Shown here piece by piece: positions 1 to 8,639 of a stretch of DNA of 64,000 nt. The translations under genes and the position numbers were made by a program. Location: contig NZ_CP076022.1 in NCBI RefSeq assembly GCF_018622995.1, positions 1,550,001 to 1,614,000 of the forward strand. The letters run 5' to 3'. Source of the stretch: Arthrobacter jiangjiafuii. GTDB lineage: Bacteria > Actinomycetota > Actinomycetes > Actinomycetales > Micrococcaceae. The notes below the pieces were generated by a model, which saw only the letters and a list, made by a program, of their open reading frames with translations, made no database searches and was not told the origin of the DNA. Every line of letters starts with the position of its first letter. Within the stretch, counting starts at the first letter, position 1.

Positions 1-411
1 CTGCTGGCGCAGACCCTGTCGGCGATTGATGCCGGCACTGCGCAGGCCGTTCCGCAGGCCGGCGAGGTAACGCTCGCTCCCAAACTGACCATCGACGACG
101 CGCGCGTGACCTGGACCCAGCCGGCGCTGGCCATCCGGCGCCGCATCAACGGCGTGACCCCCGAACCGGGAGCCTGGACCACTTGGGACGGCGCCCGCTT
201 CAAGATCGGCTCCGCGGCCCTGCGCCCGGACATCACCGACCTGGCCCCGGGCCAGGTCCGCTTCACCGGCGGCACGCAGGCAGCCGCCGTCGTGGGCACC
301 GGTTCCGCCGGCCTGGAACTGGAGCAGGTACAGCCCGCCGGCAAGAAAATGATGCCGGGGGCCGACTGGGCCCGCGGCCTGGCCAACCGTGAGGACGTGG
401 TCTTCGAATGA
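1..411 (+). CDS. fmt: methionyl-tRNA formyltransferase, C-terminal part
   Basis: The frame is open from the first base of the window, so the 5' end of the gene lies outside it. The visible part is the C-terminal OB-fold-like domain of Fmt, which helps bind initiator Met-tRNA. Recognisable stretches are APKLTIDDARVTW and WTQPALAIRRRINGVTPEPGAW. Fmt formylates Met-tRNA(fMet) in the cytoplasm for translation initiation. The stop codon overlaps the rsmB start as ATGA, so the two genes are probably translationally coupled, as is usual in actinobacteria. Confidence 0.95.
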   Translation: MLAQTLSAIDAGTAQAVPQAGEVTLAPKLTIDDARVTWTQPALAIRRRINGVTPEPGAWTTWDGARFKIGSAALRPDITDLAPGQVRFTGGTQAAAVVGTGSAGLELEQVQPAGKKMMPGADWARGLANREDVVFE

Positions 412-1925
412 CCCCCCAGAACAGCACCCCGCAGAATTCGCAGAACAGGCAGCGCAACGAGAAGGGACACGAACGCAGCCGTCCCGCCGTCCGCAGCCGT
501 ACCGCGCAGGCCCCCGGCCAGCGCACCCGCGCCGCGGACCCGGCCCGGCTGGTGGCCTTCGAAGTGCTCCGCGCCGTCTCCGAGGATGACGCGTACGCCA
601 ACCTGGTGCTGCCCAAGAGCATCCGCAAGCACCACTTGGACAAGCGCGACGCCGGATTCGCCACCGAACTGGCCTACGGCGCGCTGCGCGGACAGGGCAC
701 CTACGACGCCATCCTGGCCAAGTGCGTGGACCGCCCGCTGGACAAGCTCGACCCGGCCGTCCTGGACGCCCTGCGCATCGGTGTGCACCAGCTGCTGGCC
801 ATGCGCGTTCCGGCCCATGCAGCCCTGGACCAGACCGTGGGCCTGGCCCGCGCCGTCATCGGCGCCGGACCCTCTGCCCTGATCAACGCCGTGCTGCGCA
901 AGGTGACCGCCCTGGACCTGGAGGCCTGGATCGAGGAACTGGTCCGCGACGAGAGTGATCCCACGCGCCGTGCCGCCATTGAGCACAGCCACCCGGAGTG
1001 GATCGTCCGCGCCCTGCGGCAGTCCCTGGTGGCCCACGGCCGCAGTGTCGAGGAAATCACCGACCTGCTCAAGGCGGACAACGCCGCCCCGGTGGTAAAC
1101 CTCGTGGCCCTTCCCGGGCTGGGAAACCTTGATGAAGCCCGCGAGGCCGGAGCCATCGACGGCGAGCTCGTGGTGGATTCGGCACTCTTCTCCGCCGGCG
1201 ACGTCGGCCGCCTGGATTCCGTCCGTGCCGGCACCACCCGCGTGCAGGACGCCGGCTCGCAGCTGGTGGCCCGCGCCCTGGCCGCCGTCGACATCGGAGA
1301 CCGCACCGCGGACGGCAGCCGCGACGGCGAGCAGTGGCTGGACCTGTGCGCCGGTCCCGGCGGCAAGGCAGCACTGCTGGCCGCCCTGGCCAACGAAAAG
1401 GGCGCCATCCTGCTGGCCAACGAGCCGGCGGCGCACCGCGCGAAGCTGGTCCGCCAGGCTCTGGAAGCCGTTCCGGGCGAGGTTTGGGACGTGCGCACCG
1501 GGGACGGCCGCAGCATCGCCGAACAGTACCCGGAAACCTTCGACCGCATCCTCGTGGACGCCCCCTGCACCGGACTCGGTGCCCTGCGCCGGCGCCCGGA
1601 ATCACGCTGGCGGCGCAAGCCCACCGACGTCGGGGATCTCGGCGCGCTGCAGCGTGAACTGCTCACCGCCGCCGTGGATGCCGTGAAGGCCGGCGGCGTC
1701 GTCGCGTACGTGACCTGCTCGCCGCACCCGGCGGAGACCACCGCCGTCGTCGCCGATGTGATGCGCCGGCGCAACGACCTGGAGCTGCTGGATTCAGGCG
1801 CCGCACTGGACGCCGTCAGCCTCACCGGAAACCTGGGTGCCGGCCACGAGTCGACCGCGCAGCTGTGGCCGCACATCCACCAGACCGACGCCATGTTCCT
1901 GGCCCTGATCCGCCGCAAGCCCTGA
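408..1925 (+). CDS. rsmB: 16S rRNA (cytosine-967-C5)-methyltransferase RsmB
   Basis: This 505-residue protein has the RsmB/Fmu layout. A basic N-terminal leader of about 45 residues precedes a NusB-like RNA-binding domain (roughly residues 45-180) and a C-terminal Rossmann methyltransferase domain. The SAM-binding motif is [14 protein letters not shown]. The two catalytic cysteines lie in [19 protein letters not shown] and in [10 protein letters not shown]. The enzyme makes m5C967 in 16S rRNA. The start overlaps the fmt stop (ATGA), and the rpe start lies 26 bases after the stop. Confidence 0.95.
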   Translation: MTPQNSTPQNSQNRQRNEKGHERSRPAVRSRTAQAPGQRTRAADPARLVAFEVLRAVSEDDAYANLVLPKSIRKHHLDKRDAGFATELAYGALRGQGTYDAILAKCVDRPLDKLDPAVLDALRIGVHQLLAMRVPAHAALDQTVGLARAVIGAGPSALINAVLRKVTALDLEAWIEELVRDESDPTRRAAIEHSHPEWIVRALRQSLVAHGRSVEEITDLLKADNAAPVVNLVALPGLGNLDEAREAGAIDGELVVDSALFSAGDVGRLDSVRAGTTRVQDAGSQLVARALAAVDIGDRTADGSRDGEQWLDLCAGPGGKAALLAALANEKGAILLANEPAAHRAKLVRQALEAVPGEVWDVRTGDGRSIAEQYPETFDRILVDAPCTGLGALRRRPESRWRRKPTDVGDLGALQRELLTAAVDAVKAGGVVAYVTCSPHPAETTAVVADVMRRRNDLELLDSGAALDAVSLTGNLGAGHESTAQLWPHIHQTDAMFLALIRRKP

Positions 1926-1951
1926 TTTTCAGTCCGTCCACAAGGAGAACC

Positions 1952-2617
1952 ATGAGCAAGTGCTGCATCAACCCGAGCATCCTCTCGGCCGACTTCGTCA
2001 ACCTGCAGGCCGAGCTGGAGCGGATCAGCACCGCCGACGCCGTCCACGTGGACGTCATGGACAACCACTTTGTGCCGAACCTGACCCTGGGACTGCCGGT
2101 GGTGCAGCGGATCCAGGAGGTCAGTGCGCTGCCGCTGGACGCACACCTGATGATTTCCGACGCCGACCGCTGGGCTCCGGCCTACGCGGAACTGGGCCTG
2201 GCCTCGGTGACCTTCCACGTGGAGGCCGCCGCGGCGCCGGTGAAGCTGGCCCGGGACATCCGCGACCGCGGTGCCAAGGCCGGTATGGCATTGCGCCCTG
2301 CCACACCCGTGGAGCCGTACCTGGACATGCTCTCCGAACTGGACATGCTGCTGATCATGACGGTGGAGCCCGGCTTCGGCGGGCAGAAGTTCCTGGACAT
2401 CACGCTGCCGAAGATCCGCCGCGCGGCCGAGGCCATCCGTGGTTCCGGCCTGCCGCTGGCACTGCAGGTGGACGGCGGCATCTCCGCGGACACCATCGAG
2501 CGTGCAGCCGAAGCCGGCGCAAACGTGTTCGTGGCCGGATCGGCCGTCTACGGCAGCGGAGACCCCAATGAGGCCATCCGCAAGCTCCGGGAGGCAGCGG
2601 AAGCCGTCTCTAAGTGA
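1952..2617 (+). CDS. rpe: ribulose-phosphate 3-epimerase
   Basis: This 221-residue TIM-barrel enzyme interconverts ribulose 5-phosphate and xylulose 5-phosphate in the pentose phosphate pathway. Motifs seen are [10 protein letters not shown] at the N terminus, [15 protein letters not shown] with metal and catalytic residues, [12 protein letters not shown] and the phosphate-binding VDGGI. I chose the ATG at 1952 because AAGGAG lies just upstream and the homologous sequence begins there. The frame is open further upstream, but that extension shows no family similarity. Its product feeds ribulose 5-phosphate to the riboflavin genes that follow. Confidence 0.95.
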   Translation: MSKCCINPSILSADFVNLQAELERISTADAVHVDVMDNHFVPNLTLGLPVVQRIQEVSALPLDAHLMISDADRWAPAYAELGLASVTFHVEAAAAPVKLARDIRDRGAKAGMALRPATPVEPYLDMLSELDMLLIMTVEPGFGGQKFLDITLPKIRRAAEAIRGSGLPLALQVDGGISADTIERAAEAGANVFVAGSAVYGSGDPNEAIRKLREAAEAVSK

Positions 2618-2618
2618 C

Positions 2619-2647
2619 CATTATTACTTGAAGCTTCAGTAATAATG
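2619..2647. repeat. AT-rich near-perfect palindrome after rpe
   Basis: Two 10-base arms, CATTATTACT and AGTAATAATG, are exact reverse complements. They flank a 9-base centre that is itself nearly palindromic (GAAGCTTC). The element is strikingly AT-rich against its surroundings. It begins two bases after the rpe stop and ends about 37 bases before the FMN riboswitch. No T-run follows, so it is a poor classical terminator. It could be the rpe transcript end or an operator for the riboswitch promoter. Confidence 0.6.
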
Positions 2648-2683
2648 TGCAGCCGGTGCGGCTGTGCAAGAATGAAATATCAA

Positions 2684-2828
2684 TCGTGCTCCGGGGTCGG
2701 TGTAATTCCGAACCGGCGGTTATAGTCCGCGACCCGCACTGCAGCTCCCGAACCCTCGGGAAAAGCGGTGCGGTTGAACTGGTGAAACTCCAGTACCGAC
2801 AGTTAAAGTCTGGATGGGAGAAGCACGT
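2684..2828 (+). promoter_or_regulatory. FMN riboswitch (RFN element)
   Basis: The highly conserved RFN blocks are present in order: a GGGGTCGGTGTAATTCCGA arm, ACCGGCGGT, GTCCGCGACCCGC, a variable hairpin (GCACTGCAG to about CGGTGC), then TGGTGAAACTCCA, ACCGACAGTTAAAGTC and GGATGGGAGAAG. This matches the FMN-binding six-stem junction. It lies about 110 bases upstream of ribM, so FMN should repress riboflavin uptake and the co-transcribed biosynthesis genes. The outer edges are approximate. Confidence 0.95.
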
Positions 2829-2938
2829 GCAGTTTGTTGAACCGACGGCTTTTTCGTCCCCGCACGCGCGGACGCCAAGGCCGTTGATGCATCGTACTGT
2901 CGTAACCCCCGGAGCCGCCGCTAAGGGATAGGAACGAC

Positions 2939-3622
2939 ATGGATTTTTTGCGGTGGCTCTTTGACGCTCAGGTACCGGTGGGATCGTCATCCCTGCTGGT
3001 CCGAGAGGTCGTAGGCAATATATTCGGGCTCCTCAGTGCCTTTGGCGGCATGCGCCGCAAAATCTGGGCCTGGCCGGTGGGGATCATCGGCAACCTCCTC
3101 CTTCTGACCGTGTTCCTCGGCTCCCTGTTCGGGTCCGCTGATTCAGCGACCCTGCTGGGCCAGGCCGGACGGCAGATCATGTTCATCATCGTCGCGGTGT
3201 ACGGCTGGCGGCGCTGGAAGCAAAGCCAGCACGACGGCGGTGAGGCCGTCACGCCGCAGTGGGCCTCGGGCAGGGAGCGGATTGGCCTGGTGGCCGTTCT
3301 GCTGATCGGCACCGTGGCACTGACCCCGGTCTTCGCCCGCCTTGGCTCCTACGAACCGGTCTGGGCCGATGCCTGGACCTTCGTGGGCTCCCTGCTGGCC
3401 ACCTACGGCATGGCCAAGGGCTGGGTCGAGTTCTGGCTGATCTGGGTGGCGGTGGACATCGTGGGAGTGCCGCTGCTCTTCAGCACCGGCTACTACGCCA
3501 CGGCGTTTATGTACCTCTTCTACGGCATCTTCACCCTGATTGGCTTCTTCGTCTGGTGGAAGGCCAAGAACGATGAAAAGCCCCGGGTCGACGTCGTGAT
3601 GCCGGACCCTCGGGTGCGCTGA
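2939..3622 (+). CDS. ribM: riboflavin transporter RibM (PnuX), PnuC-like
   Basis: A 227-residue integral membrane protein with about six or seven hydrophobic helices, starting FLRWLFDAQVPVG. It is related to the nicotinamide-riboside transporter PnuC. Conserved-looking stretches are GNIFGLLSAFGGMRRKIWAWPVGI and AVYGWRRW. In actinobacteria the RibM/PnuX members lie under FMN riboswitches and import riboflavin, which is exactly this setting. The substrate is therefore inferred from family and context. ribD starts two bases after the stop, so the genes are co-transcribed. The start at 2939 follows a weak AGGAAC ribosome site. Confidence 0.88.
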   Translation: MDFLRWLFDAQVPVGSSSLLVREVVGNIFGLLSAFGGMRRKIWAWPVGIIGNLLLLTVFLGSLFGSADSATLLGQAGRQIMFIIVAVYGWRRWKQSQHDGGEAVTPQWASGRERIGLVAVLLIGTVALTPVFARLGSYEPVWADAWTFVGSLLATYGMAKGWVEFWLIWVAVDIVGVPLLFSTGYYATAFMYLFYGIFTLIGFFVWWKAKNDEKPRVDVVMPDPRVR

Positions 3623-3624
3623 CC

Positions 3625-4794
3625 ATGGGCGGGGCGACATCCGACAGCGGCGCACTTGCCGGCTGGGGCCCGGGACCTGTCTCCGAGGCCGAGGCGATGG
3701 GCATGGCACTGGAGCTGGCCCGCCGCGGGGTGCGGGGCGCAAACCCGCTTGTCGGCGCCGTGATCCTGGACCCCGCAGGGCAGGTCCTGGCCCACGGCTA
3801 TCACCGCGGCGCCGGCACCCCGCATGCCGAGGCCGACGCCCTGGCAGCAGCAGCTGCGGCAGGAACGGACGTCTCCGGAGCCACCATGGTGGTGACCCTG
3901 GAGCCGTGCAACCACACCGGGCGGACGGGACCCTGCTCGCAGGCGATCCTGGCCGCCGGGATCTCCCGCGTGGTTTATGCAGCCGCTGACTCCAACGCTG
4001 AAGCCGCCGGGGGAGCAGCCGCACTGGCAGCGGCCGGGGTTGATGCCGAGGGCGGCCTGCTGGCGGCCGAGTCCGCGGAACTGAACCACCGTTGGGCCCT
4101 GGCCATGGCCGGGCGGCGGCCTTTCGTCACGGTCAAGACGGCGCAGACCCTCGACGGCCGGACCGCCGCCGAGGACGGCACCAGCCAGTGGATCACCGGC
4201 AGCGCCGCCCGCACCGACGGCCACGGGATCCGCTCCCGGGCTGACGCCGTCGTCGTCGGCACCGGAACCGTGCTGGCCGACGATCCGCAGCTGACCGCCC
4301 GCGACGAGCTCGGTGGCGCCGCCCGGCGGCAGCCGCTGCGCGTTGTCGTCGGGCACCGGCCAGTACCGGACAATGCTGCGATCCGCGGCACCGACGGGCG
4401 TTTCCTGCAGTTGGACTCGCACGACCCTGAAGTGATCTGCCGCGATCTGTACGGCCGCGGGGTGCGGCATCTGATGGTGGAGGGCGGTGCGCAAGTCGCC
4501 AGCGCTTTCCTGCGCGCCGGACTGGCCGATGAACTGGTGGCCTATGTGGCGCCGGTGCTGCTGGGTGCGGGCACATCTGCAGTCGGCGACCTCGGCGTGC
4601 AGACCCTAGCCGATGCTTCACGCTGGCGCTGGGACGTAACTGACGGCGGTCCCGCACGGCTGGTGGGACAGGATCTGCGGCTGCGGCTGGAACCGGTTCC
4701 GGAAACCGGCGCCACGCCTGCAGAGCATCACCTCGGATCTGGCCCACCACGCATGAACACCGACGAACTGAACCCACCCCGCACAGAACACTGA
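3625..4794 (+). CDS. ribD: bifunctional pyrimidine deaminase/reductase RibD
   Basis: This 389-residue fusion catalyses the second and third steps of riboflavin synthesis from the GTP cyclohydrolase II product. The N-terminal deaminase (to about residue 150) has the zinc motifs HAEADAL and PCNHTGRTGPC. The C-terminal DHFR-like reductase contains KTAQTLDGRTAAEDGTSQWITG-type sequence and RHLMVEGGAQVASAF. Length is normal for bifunctional RibD. The gene follows ribM with a two-base gap. A 28-base gap containing a GTGAGGA site leads into ribE. Confidence 0.95.
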   Translation: MGGATSDSGALAGWGPGPVSEAEAMGMALELARRGVRGANPLVGAVILDPAGQVLAHGYHRGAGTPHAEADALAAAAAAGTDVSGATMVVTLEPCNHTGRTGPCSQAILAAGISRVVYAAADSNAEAAGGAAALAAAGVDAEGGLLAAESAELNHRWALAMAGRRPFVTVKTAQTLDGRTAAEDGTSQWITGSAARTDGHGIRSRADAVVVGTGTVLADDPQLTARDELGGAARRQPLRVVVGHRPVPDNAAIRGTDGRFLQLDSHDPEVICRDLYGRGVRHLMVEGGAQVASAFLRAGLADELVAYVAPVLLGAGTSAVGDLGVQTLADASRWRWDVTDGGPARLVGQDLRLRLEPVPETGATPAEHHLGSGPPRMNTDELNPPRTEH

Positions 4795-4822
4795 CGAACT
4801 GAACAAACGTGAGGAAACAAGC

Positions 4823-5494
4823 GTGTTTACCGGAATTGTGGCTGAACAGGGCAGCGTTGTATCCCTGAACCCAAAGGCCGGAACCGGCAAGGCTGGCGGT
4901 TCCGCCGAACTGATCATCAGCGCCCCGGAAACGGGTGCCGGGCTGGAGCTGGGCGGGTCCATTGCCGTGAACGGGGTGTGCCTGACGGCCACCGCGGTTG
5001 ACGGTGACCGGATCGCCGTGGACGTGATGGGGGAGACGCTGGAGCGCACCACCACCGGCGGGCTGCGTCCGGGCACGCGCGTGAACCTGGAACGGTGCGT
5101 GCCGGCCGGCGGGCGGCTGGACGGCCACGTTGTCCAGGGGCACGTCGACGGCGTAGGCCGGCTCCTGGAGCGCGAAAACCTCGGCGACTGGGACCGGCTG
5201 CGTTTCGCGGTGCCGCAGCGGCTGGCCCGGTATGTTGCGGAAAAGGGCTCCATCGCCGTCGACGGCGTCTCGCTCACCGTGACCGCGGTGAGCGACGCCG
5301 GTGAAGGGGAGCAGTGGTTTGAGGTCGGCCTGATTCCGACCACGCTGGCCGAAACCGGACTGGGCGCCCTGGCGCCCGGCGCGCCCGTGAATCTGGAGGT
5401 GGATGTGCTGGCCAAGTACGCCGAGCGCCTGCTTGCATTCACCGACCCGCGGAAGCCGGCGCACGCGGCTGCCGTGGAAGACGGTGCCGAATGA
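4823..5494 (+). CDS. ribE: riboflavin synthase alpha chain
   Basis: A 223-residue protein beginning with the family hallmark MFTGIVAEQG. It has two lumazine-binding beta-barrel repeats, seen in AVNGVCLTATAV with GHVVQGHVDGVG, and again in AVDGVSLTVTAV in the second half. It dismutates two 6,7-dimethyl-8-ribityllumazine molecules to riboflavin plus the pyrimidine substrate of RibH. The 3' end overlaps ribBA as ATGA, so the two are probably translated together. Confidence 0.95.
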   Translation: MFTGIVAEQGSVVSLNPKAGTGKAGGSAELIISAPETGAGLELGGSIAVNGVCLTATAVDGDRIAVDVMGETLERTTTGGLRPGTRVNLERCVPAGGRLDGHVVQGHVDGVGRLLERENLGDWDRLRFAVPQRLARYVAEKGSIAVDGVSLTVTAVSDAGEGEQWFEVGLIPTTLAETGLGALAPGAPVNLEVDVLAKYAERLLAFTDPRKPAHAAAVEDGAE

Positions 5495-6822
5495 GCCCGG
5501 CAGAAGAGCCCCGGCAGGACGCCTGGCGGGACACTGCGGACCCCACCATCGCCATCCGCCTGGACTCCATCACGGCGGCCGTTGAAGCGATCGCCGCGGG
5601 CCGGCCCGTCGTCGTCGTCGACGATGAAGACCGCGAAAACGAAGGCGACATCATCTTCGCCGCGCAGCACGCCACCCCGGAACTCATGGGGTGGACCGTC
5701 CGCTACAGCTCGGGCGTCATCTGCGTGCCGCTGCCGTCCGAGTATGCGGACCGGCTGAACCTGCCGCCCATGACCGCAGTGAATGAGGATGCCAAGGGCA
5801 CCGCGTACACGGTCTCCTGCGACGCGGCCGCAGGCGTCAGTACCGGCATCAGCGCCGCGGACCGCGCGGTGACCGCCCGCGTGCTTGCGGATCCCGCCGC
5901 GGTGGCCTCCGAACTCACCCGGCCGGGCCACGTCTTCCCGCTTCGGGCGCACGACGACGGCGTCCGCGGCCGCCGCGGGCACACCGAGGCAGCCGTGGAG
6001 CTGGCCCGGCTGGCCGGCTGCACTCCGGTGGGAGTCATCGCTGAACTGGTCCACGACGAGGGGTCCATGATGCGGCTGCCCGCGCTGCGCGGGTTTGCCG
6101 ATGCCCACGGCGTGCCGCTGGTGTCCATCGAGGACCTGGCCCTGTACCTGGACGAGCTGGACGCAACCGAGCGCGCCGGTGTCGTTCCCGGCCCTGAGGT
6201 CCAGCTGCCCACCGCCTTCGGGGACTTCACCGCCCGCGCCTGGACAGACCCCCGGACCGGTGCCGAGCATATGACTGTCTCTGCTGCTGGAACCGGGCTC
6301 CAGCCGGATAGCGCAGGGGCTGACGCAGGATCCGGGGCTCCGCTGGTGCGGCTTCATTCGGAGTGCCTGACCGGTGACGTCTTTGGCTCCTACCGCTGCG
6401 ACTGCGGGGAGCAGCTGGAGCAGGCGCTGGAGCTGATCAGCCTGCATGGCGGCACCGTCATTTACCTGCGCGGGCACGAGGGACGCGGGATCGGCCTGGC
6501 GAACAAACTGCGGGCGTACGCCCTGCAGGAGGCCGGCGCGGACACGGTGGAAGCCAACGAACAGCTCGGCCTTCCCGTGGATGCCCGCGACTACCAGGCC
6601 GCTGCCGAGATCCTGCACCGGCTGGGGCTGAACCGGATCAGGCTGCTGAGCAACAATCCGGCCAAGCGGGAGAAGCTGCAGCAGTACGGCGTCACCGTGG
6701 AGGCGATGGTGCCCTCGGAGGTGCCGATCCGCGCTGAGAACGAGCGCTACCTGCAGACCAAGCGGGACCGCATGGACCACCACCTGACCCTGCTGCGGAC
6801 CCAGCCGGTCCAGCAGGGCTGA
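5491..6822 (+). CDS. ribBA: bifunctional DHBP synthase / GTP cyclohydrolase II
   Basis: A 443-residue fusion that makes both precursors for riboflavin. The N-terminal 3,4-dihydroxy-2-butanone-4-phosphate synthase domain contains [14 protein letters not shown]. The C-terminal GTP cyclohydrolase II domain contains the zinc cysteines in [19 protein letters not shown] and the nucleotide-binding [10 protein letters not shown]. The N terminus carries about 25 extra residues before the synthase core. The start overlaps ribE by four bases. ribH starts 32 bases downstream after AAGGAG. Confidence 0.95.
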   Translation: MSPAEEPRQDAWRDTADPTIAIRLDSITAAVEAIAAGRPVVVVDDEDRENEGDIIFAAQHATPELMGWTVRYSSGVICVPLPSEYADRLNLPPMTAVNEDAKGTAYTVSCDAAAGVSTGISAADRAVTARVLADPAAVASELTRPGHVFPLRAHDDGVRGRRGHTEAAVELARLAGCTPVGVIAELVHDEGSMMRLPALRGFADAHGVPLVSIEDLALYLDELDATERAGVVPGPEVQLPTAFGDFTARAWTDPRTGAEHMTVSAAGTGLQPDSAGADAGSGAPLVRLHSECLTGDVFGSYRCDCGEQLEQALELISLHGGTVIYLRGHEGRGIGLANKLRAYALQEAGADTVEANEQLGLPVDARDYQAAAEILHRLGLNRIRLLSNNPAKREKLQQYGVTVEAMVPSEVPIRAENERYLQTKRDRMDHHLTLLRTQPVQQG

Positions 6823-6854
6823 CTACCACCCACCAACACCAAGGAGCAGAACCC

Positions 6855-7337
6855 ATGAGCGGACACGGCGCACCGGATAACGACGTCAGCAGCATTAAGG
6901 CCGCGGGCCTGGACATCAGCGTGGCCATTGTTGCTGCCAGCTGGCACACCGAGATCATGGACGGGCTGATCAACGGTGCCCTGCGTGCTGTTGAGGATGC
7001 CGGCCTGTCCCCGAAGCTGATCCGGGTTCCCGGCAGTTTCGAACTGCCCGTTGCTGCCGCCCGGCTGGCACCGCACTATGACGCCGTGGTGGCACTGGGC
7101 GTCGTCATCCGCGGCGGCACCCCGCATTTCGACTACGTCTGCTCGGCGGCCACCACCGGCCTGACCGATGTCAGCGTCCGCACCGGCACGCCGATCGGTT
7201 TCGGTGTGCTCACCTGCGACACCGAGCAGCAGGGCCTGGACCGGGCCGGCCTGCCCGGATCCTCCGAGGACAAGGGCTATGAAGCGGTGGCCGCTGCCGT
7301 GAATACCGTGGCAGCGCTGCGGGGTGCCGGGGCCTAA
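6855..7337 (+). CDS. ribH: 6,7-dimethyl-8-ribityllumazine synthase
   Basis: A 160-residue lumazine synthase subunit, which assembles into a pentamer or icosahedral shell. It condenses the RibD-pathway pyrimidine with dihydroxybutanone phosphate. Motifs seen are [31 protein letters not shown] and the phosphate-binding [11 protein letters not shown]. It is the last gene of the FMN-riboswitch operon, with AAGGAG 5' of the ATG. The downstream sequence changes to lower-GC accessory DNA. Confidence 0.95.
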   Translation: MSGHGAPDNDVSSIKAAGLDISVAIVAASWHTEIMDGLINGALRAVEDAGLSPKLIRVPGSFELPVAAARLAPHYDAVVALGVVIRGGTPHFDYVCSAATTGLTDVSVRTGTPIGFGVLTCDTEQQGLDRAGLPGSSEDKGYEAVAAAVNTVAALRGAGA

Positions 7338-7503
7338 TCCGCGCCTACCTCCAGCTGGGCTATCCTCCGCGACACCACGGCGGACCAATGGGTTAAGCCG
7401 GTGGGACTGCGCCTAACAAGTGTGGGTGACAAGATGTGATCAGGTTTGATCAGTTGTCGCCGGCAATGGGTTCAAAATTCCACCGTCACCACGAATGAAA
7501 AAT
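7338..7503. other. intergenic stretch after ribH
   Basis: No open frame here looks like protein. The stretch contains a short repeated TGATCA (TGATCAGGTTTGATCA around 7437-7453) and leads directly into the terminator hairpin. It is probably the 3' untranslated end of the rib operon. Confidence 0.4.
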
Positions 7504-7551
7504 GAGAAAGGCCCTGTATCGCTTTGCAAGAAGGGAAACAGGGCCTTTCTC
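7504..7551 (+). terminator. strong stem-loop terminator after the rib operon
   Basis: The arms GAGAAAGGCCCTGT and ACAGGGCCTTTCTC form a perfect 14-bp stem around a 20-base loop. TTTCTCCTT follows on the right side. It is the first strong hairpin after ribH, 166 bases past its stop, and most likely ends the riboflavin operon. The arms are symmetrical, so it could act in either direction. Confidence 0.8.
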
Positions 7552-7660
7552 CTTGCCTGATTCCACCTCGTGATCGTTACGATCCAGAATCCAGCGGGTG
7601 TATTGGGTAGGGTTTCGTGTTGGTGCGCGCGCGCCTGTTTATTTATCTGGGGGAGCTTTG

Positions 7661-7735
7661 ATGAATTTCAATAAAGGGGTAGCCGATCGTCTGATCGGCG
7701 CATGTCGAGATGCGAAGAGGGGAAGATTCTCATGA
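7661..7735 (+). CDS. 24-residue small ORF, first of a coupled chain
   Basis: ATG at 7661 is preceded by GGGGGAG at good spacing, and the frame encodes MNFNKGVADRLIGACRDAKR followed by GRFS. Its TGA overlaps the next ATG as ATGA. I do not recognise the peptide. The reasons to call it are the strong ribosome site and the start/stop overlap with a second small ORF, which in turn overlaps a lipoprotein gene. It may be a remnant N terminus of a longer gene or a real leader peptide. Confidence 0.45.
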   Translation: MNFNKGVADRLIGACRDAKRGRFS

Positions 7736-7815
7736 ACAACCACAGCTTCTTCGCCTCCACCAGTGAGGACAACATGAAAGCGCTTGCAAACATGCCCGGA
7801 ATAGTGACTCGATGA
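7732..7815 (+). CDS. 27-residue small ORF, second of a coupled chain
   Basis: ATG at 7732 follows GAGGGGAAG at good spacing. The product begins MNNHSFFASTSEDNMKALAN and ends MPGIVTR. Its start overlaps the preceding small ORF by ATGA, and its stop overlaps the ATG of the lipoprotein gene at 7812 by ATGA. The family is not recognised. The arrangement suggests that ribosomes terminating here reinitiate on the lipoprotein gene. Confidence 0.45.
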   Translation: MNNHSFFASTSEDNMKALANMPGIVTR

Positions 7816-8360
7816 GGGCGCGGAGCGGTGCCATGACGTTGTTGCTGGTGGGTCTGCTAGGGCTCGCCGGTTGTGCCGGAAACCCAAACGCAGATCCGAC
7901 CGAGCCACCTGCGCCAACGGCTGCTCAAACACAGAAGGAACCGATGAACGCTGAACTCACCTGGCAGGAAGCCAAAGCCCACACCCAGGCCATGGAACGG
8001 GAGATCGCCGCACTGATCCCGAAGGATGCTGTTCTCTCAATCGATCAACAGCAGACGGGCACGCTTCTGTCCTGCAACAAGACCCAGCACCACTGGGCTG
8101 CTTCAACGACGGTCACGGTCGCCGAAGGAACCGAGATAGAGCCCATCGTGAAAACCATCGAAGCCCACTACCGGGCGAACGGAACCGAAGTATCCGTCGA
8201 TAGGGATATAAATGAAAACTATCGGATCCAGATCGACCCGCCCGCTCCAGGGGAGAGCCACCTCGTCTCCGAAGGAGACTCCCCAAACGAAATCCGTATC
8301 GCGTCAGGATCTGCGTGCTTCACCTTGCCCGAGGGCATCTACCCAGGTGGGGATTTCTAA
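7812..8360 (+). CDS. secreted lipoprotein of unknown function
   Basis: The product is 182 residues and starts with a lipoprotein signal peptide: basic MRARSG, a hydrophobic run, and the lipobox LAGC with the modified Cys at residue 21. A Pro/Thr/Ala linker follows. The mature domain contains ELTWQEAKAHTQAMEREI and two cysteines (LSCNKT and SACF) that could pair. No catalytic motif is visible. The ATG at 7812 is coupled to the upstream small ORF. An in-frame ATG at 7833 with GGAG before it is an alternative. The domain resembles small actinobacterial surface lipoproteins, and the function is unknown. Confidence 0.7.
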   Translation: MRARSGAMTLLLVGLLGLAGCAGNPNADPTEPPAPTAAQTQKEPMNAELTWQEAKAHTQAMEREIAALIPKDAVLSIDQQQTGTLLSCNKTQHHWAASTTVTVAEGTEIEPIVKTIEAHYRANGTEVSVDRDINENYRIQIDPPAPGESHLVSEGDSPNEIRIASGSACFTLPEGIYPGGDF

Positions 8361-8390
8361 AGGCCGCCGCAGTCTTTCGCCACAGGGTTA

Positions 8391-8468
8391 CGCCGCGATG
8401 CAGTCGCTGTTGCACGGAAGCACGAAGCCCCGATCTCACAGATCGCCAAAGACTTCCGCGCATCCTGA
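8391..8468 (+). pseudogene. IS3-type transposase OrfA scrap
   Basis: Read in the frame starting at 8391, the DNA encodes RRDAVAVARKHEAPISQIAK followed by DF and a stop four codons later. This matches the N-terminal helix-turn-helix part of IS3-family OrfA proteins (RRDVVAVARK, PxSQIAKDFG). Only about 25 codons remain, with no start codon and no terminal repeats. It is a relic of a past insertion next to the lipoprotein gene. Confidence 0.65.
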
Positions 8469-8504
8469 CGCGGTGTTCCGTTTATCACACGGACAAGTCC
8501 TCAA

Positions 8505-8534
8505 TTGACACCATTTTCGAGCGATTGGGATACT
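8505..8534 (+). promoter_or_regulatory. sigma-A-type promoter for the 8640 gene
   Basis: A perfect -35 TTGACA (8505-8510) lies 18 bases from GATACT (8529-8534), which matches four of six -10 bases. Transcription from about 8541 would give a leader of roughly 100 bases. That leader ends in AAGGAGAG before the TTG start at 8640. This is sequence-based only. Confidence 0.55.
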
Positions 8535-8639
8535 TGAGGAGCGAGGCATCGGCTGCGGCCGGTGTCTTTCTGTGTGGAATCCGCACTCCATTACTCCGCC
8601 CGACTCTCACCCGAAAAAGCGTTATGAAGGAGAGAATCA

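Noticed and set aside
701-2218. 505-codon minus-strand open frame over rsmB and rpe
   Set aside because: Ser/Arg/Ala-rich antisense frame without any recognisable motif, opposite two well-supported genes.
4193-5464. 423-codon minus-strand open frame
   Set aside because: Antisense shadow of ribD/ribE with no motif.
4618-6783. 721-codon minus-strand open frame over ribE and ribBA
   Set aside because: Antisense to highly conserved riboflavin genes; no protein-like features.
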